A stretch of 64,000 bases of DNA from Methylotenera sp965234545 (GTDB lineage Bacteria; Pseudomonadota; Gammaproteobacteria; Burkholderiales; Methylophilaceae), in NCBI GenBank assembly GCA_965234545.1, contig OZ248348.1, forward strand, positions 1,426,001 to 1,490,000. Reading direction: 5' to 3'. A program made the position numbers and the translations under genes. Under the pieces are notes generated by a model. That model saw nothing but the letters and a program-made list of their open reading frames with translations, ran no database searches and had not been told where the DNA came from. Shown here piece after piece: positions 43,756 through 53,046 of the stretch. The number at the start of each line of letters is the position of its first letter. The stretch's first letter is position 1.

Positions 43756-46251
43756 ATGGCCGCAGCCGCTAAGAAAAAATCAGCCTCGTTGGCATCCGCC
43801 ACCTTATACGACATCGTCATCATAGGCGCTGGGCCCAGCGGTTTGTCGGCAGCGGTGCGGGCAAGCGAACAAGGGCTTAATTACGTCTTGCTGGAAGCCG
43901 AGCAAGCCCCGGCCAACACCGTGCGCAATTACCAACGCGGTAAATTGGTCATGTCCGAACCTCGTGGCCTGCCCTTGCGCAGCGCCTTGCCTTTCACCGC
44001 CTCCTCGCGTGAATCGGTATTGCAGACCTGGGAACAGACCATGGCCGAGCACCAAGTCAATGTGCGCTATGGCGCCAAGGCACTGGGCATACAAAAAGTG
44101 GCCTCCGGTTTAATGGTCGAACTGGACGACGGCACTAGTCTGCATACAAAAAATGCCGTGTTGGCCATGGGCGTGCAAGGCAGTTTGCGCAAACTGGAGA
44201 TTCCTGGCGGCGACCTGCCGCAAATTCAATACCAACTGGATGACCCGGACGCCTATAAAAATGAAACCATAGTGGTGATTGGTGGCGGCGACAGCGGCGT
44301 GGAAAACGCCATCGCCTTATCGGCGCGCAACCAAGTGATTATTTTGAACCGTGCGGACGACTTCAGTAATTGTAAGGAAACCAACCTCAGTCAATTAACC
44401 GAAGCAAAAAAACGCGGCGTATTGGATTGGTTATTGGAGACCAAGCCGCAATCCATAGAAGCCAATAGCAAAGGCGACTTTCCCATTACCGTGTTTGCCA
44501 ACACACCCAATGGCGTGGAGCGCATCCCTTGCCATAGGGTGATTGCTCGTTTGGGCGCCTTGTCGCCGCGACCCTTATTGGAAAGTTTTGGCGTCGGCTT
44601 CTCCACGCCCGATTTATACGCCCTGCCGCAATTGTCTTCGCACTACGAATCCAGCGTAGCCGGTTTATACGTAATAGGTGCACTGGCCGGTTACCCCTTA
44701 ATCAAACAAGGCATCAACCAAGGCTATGAAGTCATTGAGCACATTTTAGGCAACCCGGTTGAACCCGCCGACAGCGCATTATTACGTGAAAAATTTGCCA
44801 GCTTTTGCACCGACCGCGGCATAGACGATGTGTTGGAAAAGATACGCAAACGCGTGCCCTTGCTCGCCATGCTTAGCAGCTTGCAATTGCGCGAGCTGGT
44901 GCTAGAAAGCAATATATTGTTGCCGCAAGCTGGCGACGAAATATTTAAACGCAACGATTACAGCACCACCTTCTTCTTTATCGTGGAAGGGGAACTGGAC
45001 ATATTAATCGACGACGACGACCTGCCCGATGGCCACCTTAAAGCCGGCGAATTCTTTGGTGAATTGGCCTTGGTATCGGGCCGTCGACGGGCTGGCACGG
45101 TGCGTGCCACGCAGGCTTGTGTGTTGATCGAAACGCCCAGACGGGTCATGCTGAAACTGGTTGATTCGGTGCAATCCATGCGCCGTATCCTAAATGAAGT
45201 GGCGATTAAAACCATCATCCACTTGTGCATAGGCTTGTCGCTGAGTGAAAAAGATTTAAACGACGTGGCCAACAACGCCACCCTAAAAACCTACGCAGCC
45301 GGCGAGGAATTGTTCCATGAGGGCGACGAGGCCGACGGGCTTTACCTGATTCAAAGCGGCTCGGTCACCGTTTCGCACACCATAGGCGGCCGTGACGTGG
45401 TGCTTTTTTACGTGGCCGCCGGCCATTACGTAGGCGAAATGTCCTTGGTGTCGGGCGAACCGCGTTATGCCACGGTGCGCGCGGCGATTGCCACGGAAGC
45501 GGTATTCATTGAAGCCGGTCGCATGCGCGACATCATTGCACGCAACCCTGAAATACGCGGTGAATTGGATGCGCGCTATTTGCAGCATTTGCAGGATCAA
45601 GAAAAACGCCAACAACTGGAAACGGCATTTGAAAATAACCAAGTGGCCGTGGGGCAGCCTAGCCCATCCAACCTGATTTCCTTTTTAATTCAGCAAGGCG
45701 TGGGCGAAGCCACGGACGTGCTGCTGATAGACGAATCCTTGTGCGTGCGCTGCAACCATTGCGAGCAGGCTTGCGCCGATACCCATGGCGGGGCCACCCG
45801 TTTAGACCGCGATGCCGGGCCCATTTTCGCCAACATTCGCGTGCCCACGTCATGCCGCCACTGCGAGCACCCGCACTGCATGAAAGATTGCCCGCCGGAT
45901 GCCATCCACCGCGCGCCGCACGGCGAGGTTTACATCGATGACAGCTGCATAGGCTGCGGCAATTGCCAAGCCAACTGCCCCTACGACGTGATACAGATGT
46001 CGGAGATACACGAACAAAAAGAACCCAGCATCGTGCAAATGCTATTGGGCATCAAGCCCAAATCGGTGCCGGTCAGCAACGGTGCCAAAGTGGCAGTGAA
46101 ATGCGACATGTGTAAGGACATCAGCGGCGGACCGGTGTGCGTGCGCGCCTGCCCAGTCGGGGCCGCCTTACGCGTTAAACCGGAAGAGCTATTAAACTAC
46201 GCCGGTGGCACAGGCAACGACGCCAACTTAATGAACGACCATGCGGATTAA
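43756..46251 (+). CDS. Flavoprotein with two cNMP-binding domains and four 4Fe-4S clusters
   Basis: An 831-residue cytoplasmic protein built of three parts. Residues about 17-330 form a thioredoxin-reductase-like FAD/NAD(P)H module with GAGPSGLSAA (24-33) and GGGDSGVENA but no redox CxxC. Residues about 370-620 hold two cyclic-nucleotide-binding domains, with GEFFGELALVSGRRRAGTV and GHYVGEMSLVSGEPRYATV as phosphate cassettes. Residues about 660-820 are a DmsB/HybA-like ferredoxin with four cysteine groups, CVRCNHCEQAC, CRHCEHPHCMKDC, CIGCGNCQANC and CDMCKD...CVRAC. It probably feeds NAD(P)H electrons to the membrane protein encoded 10 bases on. The assembly is unusual; no named enzyme is known to me. 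Confidence 0.88.
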   Translation: MAAAAKKKSASLASATLYDIVIIGAGPSGLSAAVRASEQGLNYVLLEAEQAPANTVRNYQRGKLVMSEPRGLPLRSALPFTASSRESVLQTWEQTMAEHQVNVRYGAKALGIQKVASGLMVELDDGTSLHTKNAVLAMGVQGSLRKLEIPGGDLPQIQYQLDDPDAYKNETIVVIGGGDSGVENAIALSARNQVIILNRADDFSNCKETNLSQLTEAKKRGVLDWLLETKPQSIEANSKGDFPITVFANTPNGVERIPCHRVIARLGALSPRPLLESFGVGFSTPDLYALPQLSSHYESSVAGLYVIGALAGYPLIKQGINQGYEVIEHILGNPVEPADSALLREKFASFCTDRGIDDVLEKIRKRVPLLAMLSSLQLRELVLESNILLPQAGDEIFKRNDYSTTFFFIVEGELDILIDDDDLPDGHLKAGEFFGELALVSGRRRAGTVRATQACVLIETPRRVMLKLVDSVQSMRRILNEVAIKTIIHLCIGLSLSEKDLNDVANNATLKTYAAGEELFHEGDEADGLYLIQSGSVTVSHTIGGRDVVLFYVAAGHYVGEMSLVSGEPRYATVRAAIATEAVFIEAGRMRDIIARNPEIRGELDARYLQHLQDQEKRQQLETAFENNQVAVGQPSPSNLISFLIQQGVGEATDVLLIDESLCVRCNHCEQACADTHGGATRLDRDAGPIFANIRVPTSCRHCEHPHCMKDCPPDAIHRAPHGEVYIDDSCIGCGNCQANCPYDVIQMSEIHEQKEPSIVQMLLGIKPKSVPVSNGAKVAVKCDMCKDISGGPVCVRACPVGAALRVKPEELLNYAGGTGNDANLMNDHAD

Positions 46252-46261
46252 AGGTTAACCC

Positions 46262-47092
46262 ATGCAACACAGCAACTTTTTCGACTACAAAAAATACCGC
46301 TACTTCAAAGTAGCCGTGGTCATGATTTTGCTCGCCTTCGCCGCCTTTTTGTTGTTTGAACCGGCCGTCGGCCATTACGGCGGCAGTTGGGTGGGTTACG
46401 CATTGGGCACGATTTCTGCCGGCCTGGTATTTTGGATGGCCTGGTATGGCATACGAAAACGCCGTTACCGCAGCAGTGGCACTACCCAAGCCTGGCTGTC
46501 GGCGCACATATACTTAGGCACGGCCCTGACTTTTATTGCTACCTTTCACAGCGGCTTTCATTACGGCTTGAACATACACACGGTGACCTACGGCCTACTC
46601 ATGATAGTCGTTATCAGCGGCTTCTTTGGCAATTACGCCTACATGATTTACCCGCGCTTAATGACGGAAAACATGGGCGAAGACAATTTAGACGGCTTGC
46701 TGTTACGCATCGCCGAAGCCGATAAAATGGCGCGGCAAATTGCCTTAATGATGCCAGACGACATTAACAACACGGTGACGCGCGCCTGCCGCGAGACTTC
46801 CATAGGCATCGGTTTATTGGAGCAACTGCGCGGCTTTCAGCCAGACTGCCCAACCGCCATGGCCGTGCAAGAATTGACTTCGCTGGGGCACGACCTACCC
46901 GTGGAACAACGCAAGCTTTACCGTGATCTTTATTCCCTGATGGTGCGCCGCGAATCCCTAGTGAAACGCGCCAGGCAAGATTTGATGTACCGGGCCCGCA
47001 TGGGCTTTTGGCTGTATTTTCACGTGCCTTTTGCCATCGCCTTAATCATGGCGATGGTAGCGCACGTGCTAGCGGTCTTTTTTTATTGGTAA
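46262..47092 (+). CDS. Di-heme b-type membrane protein
   Basis: A 276-residue protein with about five membrane helices. Two helices each bear a histidine pair 14 apart, H82/H96 (AHIYLGTALTFIATFH) and H254/H268 (FHVPFAIALIMAMVAH), the spacing used to hold two b hemes across a membrane in ferric-reductase-like and cytochrome-b proteins. A helical soluble stretch of about 110 residues separates the pairs. An AAAGG ribosome site precedes the ATG. By position it should carry electrons between the cytoplasmic flavo-iron-sulfur protein and the periplasmic decaheme cytochrome. Heme binding is inferred from spacing. Confidence 0.82.
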   Translation: MQHSNFFDYKKYRYFKVAVVMILLAFAAFLLFEPAVGHYGGSWVGYALGTISAGLVFWMAWYGIRKRRYRSSGTTQAWLSAHIYLGTALTFIATFHSGFHYGLNIHTVTYGLLMIVVISGFFGNYAYMIYPRLMTENMGEDNLDGLLLRIAEADKMARQIALMMPDDINNTVTRACRETSIGIGLLEQLRGFQPDCPTAMAVQELTSLGHDLPVEQRKLYRDLYSLMVRRESLVKRARQDLMYRARMGFWLYFHVPFAIALIMAMVAHVLAVFFYW

Positions 47093-47108
47093 GCGATTTT
47101 AAAAGCCC

Positions 47109-48698
47109 ATGATCAATTGCCTGTTAATTAAACTATCCCACAGTAGCCGCGGCGTGCTCACGCGCAGCTACCGCACCTTAACGTCTGAAGAAATCACCGT
47201 TGGCCGCGGCGCCGAATGCGCCATCCACTTGTTGGATCCACGCTTGAGCATGCACCATGCCGTCATCAAACGCATGGACGACGGCAAAATCCATTTGGTC
47301 GCCATCAACGGTGAGCTGGCAGTCGATGGCGTGGTGCAAAAAAACATAGAGTTAAGCCACGGCACCTTGGTCAGCATAGGGCCCTATCAAATAAAAGTGG
47401 AACCGGCCCCACCGGATGTGGACATAGCCATCTCGCTGATGTTGTTGCAACGCTTACCGGACGATTTTCAAGATTTAAAATTGCGCACCCACGAACCCTT
47501 GCGCGGTGCAGCCAGCTTCAAGCGCCGCATGGCATTGTGGATGGCCGCCTTCATTGCCCTGGTCTTTATAGGCTTGCCTTTGGCGCAAAATTTAATCCCC
47601 AGCCTCAACCAAACCATGGCGCAATATCCATTGGGTTTTGACCGCGTGTGGAGCCCAGGCCATGTCTCCAATGCGCATTTGCATTTTGGCTCGCAGTGCT
47701 TCAATTGCCACGAAAAACTCACCGAACAAGTTAACGATCAAGCTTGCGTCAAATGCCACCAAAATACCGCGCCGCATATCACCGACCCGGCATTGCAAAA
47801 ACGCGTTTTCCACAGCAGCGGCCGCTTATCCGATGGCATGCGCTGCGCCGAATGCCATAGGGAGCACAAAGCGCCGCACCCACTGGCCAAGCAAGACAAT
47901 AATAATTGCGTGAAATGCCATGCCGACATTAAAGCAGTGGACGCAAAAAGCGCCCTATCCAATGTCAAAGATTTCGACCGCAGCCACCCGGAATTCAAGC
48001 TCAGCTTTATTCGCGAACACGCGGAACAGCCGGGCACGAAACACATAGAGCGCATTCCTCAAAGCGAAAGTGCGGGCTTAGCCGAGCAATCTGGTTTGAA
48101 ATTCCCGCACTCGCAGCACGTCGGCTTGGTGCAAGGACCAAACGGCGTGATGGACATACGCGAATTAAACTGCAGCGATTGCCACCGTGGCGAAGGCAAA
48201 GAAATGCGCATCCAAGCAGTGGAATTTAAACGCGATTGCCAAAGCTGCCACACCAATCAATTGCAATTAGGCTTGGGCGACAAAACCTTCAGCGTGCCGC
48301 ATGGCGACGAAGAAGCGGTAATGAACGCCTTAAGCGCGAAAGTGCCCAAAGACAAGCTGCGTTACGCCACGTCCTTGAAAGAAAACGGCTGCGCCTATTG
48401 CCATGAAATAGCGCCCGACAAAAAAGACGACAGCGTGCCTTGGCGCGTTAAAAAAGTGGCCATCAACCAAGACTGGTTTAGCAAAGCCCAATTTAACCAT
48501 GCCTCGCACCGCACACAAAAATGCGTGGCCTGCCATCAGGTAGAGCAATCCGAAAGCAGTCATGACGTGGCCATGCCGGACAGGAAAAATTGCTTGCGCT
48601 GCCATTCGGGTAACAGCCCTAAACCGAAACGCATCGCCAGCAGTTGCATGTCTTGCCACACCTTTCATAACGGGCATTTAGTGGCCCCGCAAAAATAA
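47109..48698 (+). CDS. FHA domain - membrane helix - decaheme cytochrome c
   Basis: A 529-residue three-part protein. Residues about 20-98 form an FHA domain with the phosphothreonine-binding GRGAECAIHL and RLSMHH motifs. A membrane helix follows at about 144-166 (MALWMAAFIALVFIGLPLAQ). The remaining 360 residues contain ten CxxCH heme sites (CFNCH, CVKCH, CAECH, CVKCH, CSDCH, CQSCH, CAYCH, CVACH, CLRCH, CMSCH). The helix places the FHA domain in the cytoplasm and the hemes in the periplasm. It should accept electrons from the di-heme protein; its own acceptor is unknown. No kinase or phosphatase gene is adjacent. Confidence 0.92.
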   Translation: MINCLLIKLSHSSRGVLTRSYRTLTSEEITVGRGAECAIHLLDPRLSMHHAVIKRMDDGKIHLVAINGELAVDGVVQKNIELSHGTLVSIGPYQIKVEPAPPDVDIAISLMLLQRLPDDFQDLKLRTHEPLRGAASFKRRMALWMAAFIALVFIGLPLAQNLIPSLNQTMAQYPLGFDRVWSPGHVSNAHLHFGSQCFNCHEKLTEQVNDQACVKCHQNTAPHITDPALQKRVFHSSGRLSDGMRCAECHREHKAPHPLAKQDNNNCVKCHADIKAVDAKSALSNVKDFDRSHPEFKLSFIREHAEQPGTKHIERIPQSESAGLAEQSGLKFPHSQHVGLVQGPNGVMDIRELNCSDCHRGEGKEMRIQAVEFKRDCQSCHTNQLQLGLGDKTFSVPHGDEEAVMNALSAKVPKDKLRYATSLKENGCAYCHEIAPDKKDDSVPWRVKKVAINQDWFSKAQFNHASHRTQKCVACHQVEQSESSHDVAMPDRKNCLRCHSGNSPKPKRIASSCMSCHTFHNGHLVAPQK

Positions 48699-48699
48699 A

Positions 48700-49332
48700 G
48701 TGTCCCCATTAAACGCCCTCAGTTATGCGGTGGGCATCGATGTCGGTGGCCTGAAAAAAGGCTACCATGCGGTGGTCAATCGACATGGGCAATACCATGC
48801 GCAATTTCACTCTACCGACCCGCATGCCATCGCCAACTGGGCCAAACAATTTAACCCCAGTGTGATGGCCATCGATGCGCCCGCTATGTTTAGCCAAGAC
48901 GGCCGATCACGCAAAGCGGAACGGGACTTAGTGAAGAATGGCTTGCGTTGTTTTTACACACCGACCCGCACCATGGCAGAAAAAAGTCGATTTTACGATT
49001 GGGTATTTAATGGCGAGCGTTTATATCAAGCGCTGCGTCTGCCACTTTTTTCTGGCATGCCCTGCACAGAGGCCTGCCTCATGGAAACCTTTCCACACGG
49101 CATAACGACCGCTTATCAGCAAGCGCAAACAAAGGCACTGACCTTGGGCAATAAAACCGCCCGCCGTTTGCATGCCTTAACTGGCATGGCCTACGACACC
49201 CAACACTTGGCTAACATAGACTTTATTGATGCCGCACTGTGCGCCATTGCAGCCGACTACTGCATGGCGAATCGCATCAGCGTTTACGGCTGTAAGCAAG
49301 ATGGCTTGATTGGCATCCCTCAATTTTCCTAG
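48700..49332 (+). CDS. DUF429 family protein
   Basis: A 210-residue protein of the DUF429 family, predicted by its fold class to be RNase H-like: GIDVGGLKKGYHAVV at the start and AIDAPAMF with a following RKAERDLVKNGLRCFYTPTR are the family segments. The start is uncertain (GTG at 48700, one base after the previous stop, with no clear ribosome site). It may be cotranscribed with the decaheme gene by read-through, but no functional link is evident. Confidence 0.82.
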   Translation: MSPLNALSYAVGIDVGGLKKGYHAVVNRHGQYHAQFHSTDPHAIANWAKQFNPSVMAIDAPAMFSQDGRSRKAERDLVKNGLRCFYTPTRTMAEKSRFYDWVFNGERLYQALRLPLFSGMPCTEACLMETFPHGITTAYQQAQTKALTLGNKTARRLHALTGMAYDTQHLANIDFIDAALCAIAADYCMANRISVYGCKQDGLIGIPQFS

Positions 49333-49419
49333 CGCAGCCTTACAAATTAATTGAACCAAGCTTGCCAAGTAAGGACATATAGCTTGTTATTTTTTAATTA
49401 AGAATTAGACGAGCCAGCA

Positions 49420-50466
49420 ATGAAACCTTTTTTCGCCTCCGCATTATTGCTACCAAGTTTATTACTCTCTGTGAGCATCGCCCACGCCCAACCCGGCATA
49501 GGCGAATTGCTCTCCTTGCACCAATCCATCGTGCAGATTTCGGTTGAACTCGGTAATGGCCAGGCAGGCACAGGCACCGGCGTGGTGGTGAGCCCAGAAT
49601 ACGTGGTGACCAATTGCCATGTGTTAGCCAATGGCAAAGGTGCCAACGTCGCCAAATACAACGATGGCTACAAACCCATCGCACTTAAAGCCGACTGGAA
49701 ACACGACTTGTGTGCGCTTAAATTTGAAGGCTTGCCGTTTAAGCCGGTTAATTTACGCGACTCGGCCAGTTTGGCCATAGAAGAAGACGTGTTCAGCTTG
49801 GGCTACCCCAATGGCAACAACGTGCCGCAACCGTCTTACGGCTCAATCAAGGCCAAATACGCCTTGGACGGTAGCCTCATCATTCGCTCCAACGCGGCTT
49901 TTTCCTTGGGGTCCAGTGGTGGCGCTTTGTTTGACCAAAAGCTAAATTTAATCGGTTTAACCACCTTCAAAAGCCCCGGACCTAATGGCTTTTTTTACAG
50001 CATGCCGGTGGAGTGGATACGCGATCTATTAGCCAGTAAAGAATTAATCAGTTTGAACACGGACGAAACGCCTTTTTGGGCGCTGCCTTTTGAGAAACAA
50101 CCGTATTTCATGCAGGTGGTGATTCCCTACCAAAACAAAGACTGGGCTACGTTACACAGCATCGCTGAAGCTTGGACTAAAAATCAACCGGGTGCCGCCG
50201 ATGCTTGGTATTACTTAGGGGTGGCCGACTATGGCCTAAACCACGCGCCTTTGGCCAAGAGTGAATTGGATAAAGCCTTAAGCTTGAATCCGCAACACCT
50301 AGAGGTATTCATGCAGCAATCGCAAATTGCTTTGCAGGAAGCAGACTTTGCTGCCTTGGAGAAATTGACACCGCGCATTAATACTCTAGACCCTTACGCG
50401 GCGGAGTTATTGGCCAGCAACATCGTGGCCTTAAAACAAGCTAAGGCTTTGCCGTCCAGTAAATAG
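49420..50466 (+). CDS. Secreted trypsin-like serine protease with TPR tail, second copy
   Basis: A 348-residue exported protein with the same plan and length as that at 22018-23064: signal peptide (ALLLPSLLLSVSIAHA), triad in TNCHVLANG (His), KHDLCALKF (Asp) and LGSSGGALFD (Ser), the KSPGPNGFFYSMPVEW region, then TPR-like helices (DAWYYLGVADYGLN). No PDZ domain. The two genes are clear paralogues. Its 3' end overlaps the convergent gene by 26 bases. Substrate unknown. Confidence 0.9.
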   Translation: MKPFFASALLLPSLLLSVSIAHAQPGIGELLSLHQSIVQISVELGNGQAGTGTGVVVSPEYVVTNCHVLANGKGANVAKYNDGYKPIALKADWKHDLCALKFEGLPFKPVNLRDSASLAIEEDVFSLGYPNGNNVPQPSYGSIKAKYALDGSLIIRSNAAFSLGSSGGALFDQKLNLIGLTTFKSPGPNGFFYSMPVEWIRDLLASKELISLNTDETPFWALPFEKQPYFMQVVIPYQNKDWATLHSIAEAWTKNQPGAADAWYYLGVADYGLNHAPLAKSELDKALSLNPQHLEVFMQQSQIALQEADFAALEKLTPRINTLDPYAAELLASNIVALKQAKALPSSK

Positions 50467-50854
50467 GCTGTTGGTCTTGGCTGGCGTAGACCATCATGCT
50501 TAGGCGCCTAATGCTTTCTATGGCTTCGTCTTCGGATACACCCTCCTTGGTGGCACGCTGCTTAGCAAGCGGCGCGCCATAAGCCAACCATTTAGGATTT
50601 TCTATGTAGCCACGGTCTGCCATGCAACGCCGCATGACATTGATCTTACGTCCCTCTTTTTCCAGCACTTGAAAAGGCACCAGCGCCTGCATGTGCGCCA
50701 CCGCATTGTCAGCAATACCGGCACAGTCATTACCGGCTTTTTCTAAAACGCTTGGGGTGTTAGCTTTAGGCGCCTGCAGCCAATTCATGTTGATGGCATA
50801 GGCTAAGCCTAACAACAGCAAAATGCCGGGGATGTAAAAACGTGCTTTAGTCAT
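50441..50854 (-). CDS. Hypothetical membrane-anchored protein
   Basis: A 137-residue protein with an N-terminal membrane helix (FYIPGILLLLGLAYAINM) and a soluble region with two cysteines (NDCAGIADN and MRRCMADRGY) that could form a disulfide. I recognise no family. It lies two bases after the peroxiredoxin gene on the same strand, so it is probably in the msrA-bcp unit, and its end overlaps the protease gene. Confidence 0.65.
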   Translation of the reverse strand: MTKARFYIPGILLLLGLAYAINMNWLQAPKANTPSVLEKAGNDCAGIADNAVAHMQALVPFQVLEKEGRKINVMRRCMADRGYIENPKWLAYGAPLAKQRATKEGVSEDEAIESIRRLSMMVYASQDQQPIYWTAKP

Positions 50855-50856
50855 GG

Positions 50857-51390
50857 TTACTCCTGCAAGGCTTTTAAGTCACTTAACAAAGTGTCACTGT
50901 GGCTATTGGGGTCGACATTCACATAGACTTTAGCCACTTTGCCATCCGAGTCTATGAGAAAGGTATGGCGTTTTGCCAGTTTCAGCCAACCCAAATTAAT
51001 CAAGGCCCCGTAAGACTTGGCCACCAAGCCCGACGTGTCGGCAAGCAGCGGAAAAGGCAGACGGTATTTATTGGCAAACTGGGCGTGCGCTGCAGGGCTA
51101 TCGACACTGATGCCCACTACGTTGGCGCCGTATTGTTGCAAAGCGCTGTGATCGTCGCGAAAGTGACAGGCTTCTTTCGTGCAACCTGGCGTGTTGTCTT
51201 TAGGGTAAAAATACAGCACCAACCAACGCCCTTTAAATTCATCAAATGTTCTGAGCTGGCCACTTTGATCTAGCAGGCTAAACGTTGGCGCAGGCACACC
51301 CACTTTTAATGGCACACTGGACGCGGATTTTAAATAGACAATCACCAGCAGACCTGCCAGCGCAATAGCTAACAGCAACAACTTGATCAT
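50857..51390 (-). CDS. bcp: Membrane-anchored peroxiredoxin, BCP type
   Basis: A thioredoxin-dependent peroxidase of the BCP/PrxQ family. The peroxidatic cysteine is in FYPKDNTPGCTKEACHFRD, with the resolving cysteine five residues on (CTKEAC). The 177-residue form carries an N-terminal membrane helix (LLLLAIALAGLLVIVYL), unlike cytosolic BCP, so the catalytic domain probably faces the periplasm. The start overlaps the msrA stop (ATGA), implying joint expression in oxidative stress. Confidence 0.93.
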   Translation of the reverse strand: MIKLLLLAIALAGLLVIVYLKSASSVPLKVGVPAPTFSLLDQSGQLRTFDEFKGRWLVLYFYPKDNTPGCTKEACHFRDDHSALQQYGANVVGISVDSPAAHAQFANKYRLPFPLLADTSGLVAKSYGALINLGWLKLAKRHTFLIDSDGKVAKVYVNVDPNSHSDTLLSDLKALQE

Positions 51391-51899
51391 GGTGCTTCCC
51401 CTAAATCAAAGTTGCGTCTGTGGTGGCAGGTGTAGCCATCCGGAAATTGCATGATGTATTTTTGGTGCTTGTCTTCGGCTGGGTAAAAAGCCTGGAATGC
51501 TTCCAACTGGGTCACTACCGGCATGCCCCACTGGCCGGAAGCATTCACCGTGGCGATGACTTGCTCGGCCACGGCTTTTTGCGCTTCATTTTGGTAAAAA
51601 ATAGCCGAGCGGTATTGCGTGCCAATGTCGTTGCCTTGTTGATTGGCTTTGGTCGGGTTGTGCACCCGAAAAAATTCAAACAGCAAATGCTTTAATGTTA
51701 CTAAGTCCGGGTCAAACTCCACCAGCAAAGTTTCAGCGTGGCCGGTGGTGCCGGTGGTCACTTCACGGTAGGCCACATTGGCGACGTGCCCACCAGAAAA
51801 GCCCACTTGGGTAGCGAGCACACCGGGCATGTGCCTAAACAATTCTTCCATGCCCCAATAGCAGCCGCCTGCTAGGTATATTTTTTGTAAATTTTTCAT
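51387..51899 (-). CDS. msrA: Peptide methionine sulfoxide reductase MsrA
   Basis: Reduces methionine-S-sulfoxide in oxidised proteins. The catalytic motif GGCYWGMEELF is near the N-terminus (GCFWG in most homologues; tyrosine here), with GTQYRSAIFY and GYTCHH further on. The start at 51899 (MKNLQKIYLAGGCYWG) gives 170 residues and is preferred to a longer reading; the ribosome site is weak. It is divergent from the lipid-modification operon, about 100 bases away, so both may answer oxidative stress. Confidence 0.95.
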   Translation of the reverse strand: MKNLQKIYLAGGCYWGMEELFRHMPGVLATQVGFSGGHVANVAYREVTTGTTGHAETLLVEFDPDLVTLKHLLFEFFRVHNPTKANQQGNDIGTQYRSAIFYQNEAQKAVAEQVIATVNASGQWGMPVVTQLEAFQAFYPAEDKHQKYIMQFPDGYTCHHRRNFDLGEAP

Positions 51900-51997
51900 G
51901 TTAGCTCTGAGTATGTAACTAAAAATTTGTTCAATTAGCCAAACCTTTATCAAGGTTTTGACTCATACTAATGTATATTTATTTAATAAGGTAAAGA

Positions 51998-53044
51998 ATG
52001 ATTTTTTCCAAGCTAGCCATCCATTTATCCGAATCGGGCTGGATGCCCGATTTTCTAATTCGCTACGGCATACGCCAACTTAGCCAACAACGTTTGATTG
52101 AGATTTCTGCCGGCAACACGGAAATGGCCGGCGAGTTTCGTGCGCGCTTTTTTCAAAGCATGCGCCAAGCGCAAATTGCCCCCTTACCGGAAATGGCCAA
52201 TGCCCAACACTATGAAGTACCGGCGGCTTTCTTTGATTTGGTGCTGGGTAAGCACCGCAAATACAGCAGTTGCTTCTGGCCTAACGGGGTGGACACCTTA
52301 GACCAAGCCGAACACCACGCTTTAAGTCAAACTTGCTTGCACGCCAACTTGCAAAACGGCCAAGCTATTTTGGAATTGGGTTGCGGTTGGGGCTCTTTGT
52401 CTTTGTGGATGGCCAGGCATTACCCGGACAGCCAAATCACCTCGGTATCCAATTCCAAATCGCAACGCGATTTTATTTTAGCCATTGCTAAAAAAGAAAA
52501 CCTAAGCAACCTCAATGTCATTACTTGCGACATGAACAACTTTGACATCAAGCAGCAGTTTGATCGCATTGTCTCGGTTGAAATGTTTGAACACATGCGT
52601 AACTACCAAGTGCTGTTTGAAAAAATCAACTCATGGTTAGCGCCGAAAGGCCAATTTTTTATGCACATTTTTTGCCACAAAGACGTGCCCTATGCTTTTG
52701 AAGTACAAGGCGACGACGACTGGATGAGCCAGTTCTTTTTTTCCGGTGGCTTCATGCCTAGCGACGACACGCCCAGTCAATTTCAATCGCATCTTAGATT
52801 AAGTCGGCAATGGCGTTGGGATGGCAGGCACTACGAAAAAACCGCCAATGCCTGGTTGACCAATATGGACGACAACGAGGCGGTCATCAATGGCATCTTA
52901 GCCGAATGTTATGGCCCAGCCAACGTGGTGCTGTGGCGCCAACGCTGGCGTATTTTCTTCATGGCCTGTGCCGAGCTGTTTGGCTACCAAGGTGGTCAAG
53001 AATGGTGGGTGAGCCACTACCTATTTGAAAAAAATGCGGGCTAA
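51998..53044 (+). CDS. Cyclopropane-fatty-acid synthase-like methyltransferase
   Basis: A 348-residue SAM-dependent methyltransferase of the Cfa superfamily, with SAM motif LELGCGWGSLSLWMARHYPD near residue 127 and HKDVPYAFEVQGDDDWM in the C-terminal half. The N-terminal domain is shorter than in true Cfa, as in the second methyltransferase form of this type of operon. It begins the operon; a TTGACT box at 51958-51963 may be the -35 of its promoter. Probably methylates unsaturated acyl chains in membrane lipid; product unknown. Confidence 0.87.
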   Translation: MIFSKLAIHLSESGWMPDFLIRYGIRQLSQQRLIEISAGNTEMAGEFRARFFQSMRQAQIAPLPEMANAQHYEVPAAFFDLVLGKHRKYSSCFWPNGVDTLDQAEHHALSQTCLHANLQNGQAILELGCGWGSLSLWMARHYPDSQITSVSNSKSQRDFILAIAKKENLSNLNVITCDMNNFDIKQQFDRIVSVEMFEHMRNYQVLFEKINSWLAPKGQFFMHIFCHKDVPYAFEVQGDDDWMSQFFFSGGFMPSDDTPSQFQSHLRLSRQWRWDGRHYEKTANAWLTNMDDNEAVINGILAECYGPANVVLWRQRWRIFFMACAELFGYQGGQEWWVSHYLFEKNAG

Positions 53045-53046
53045 GC

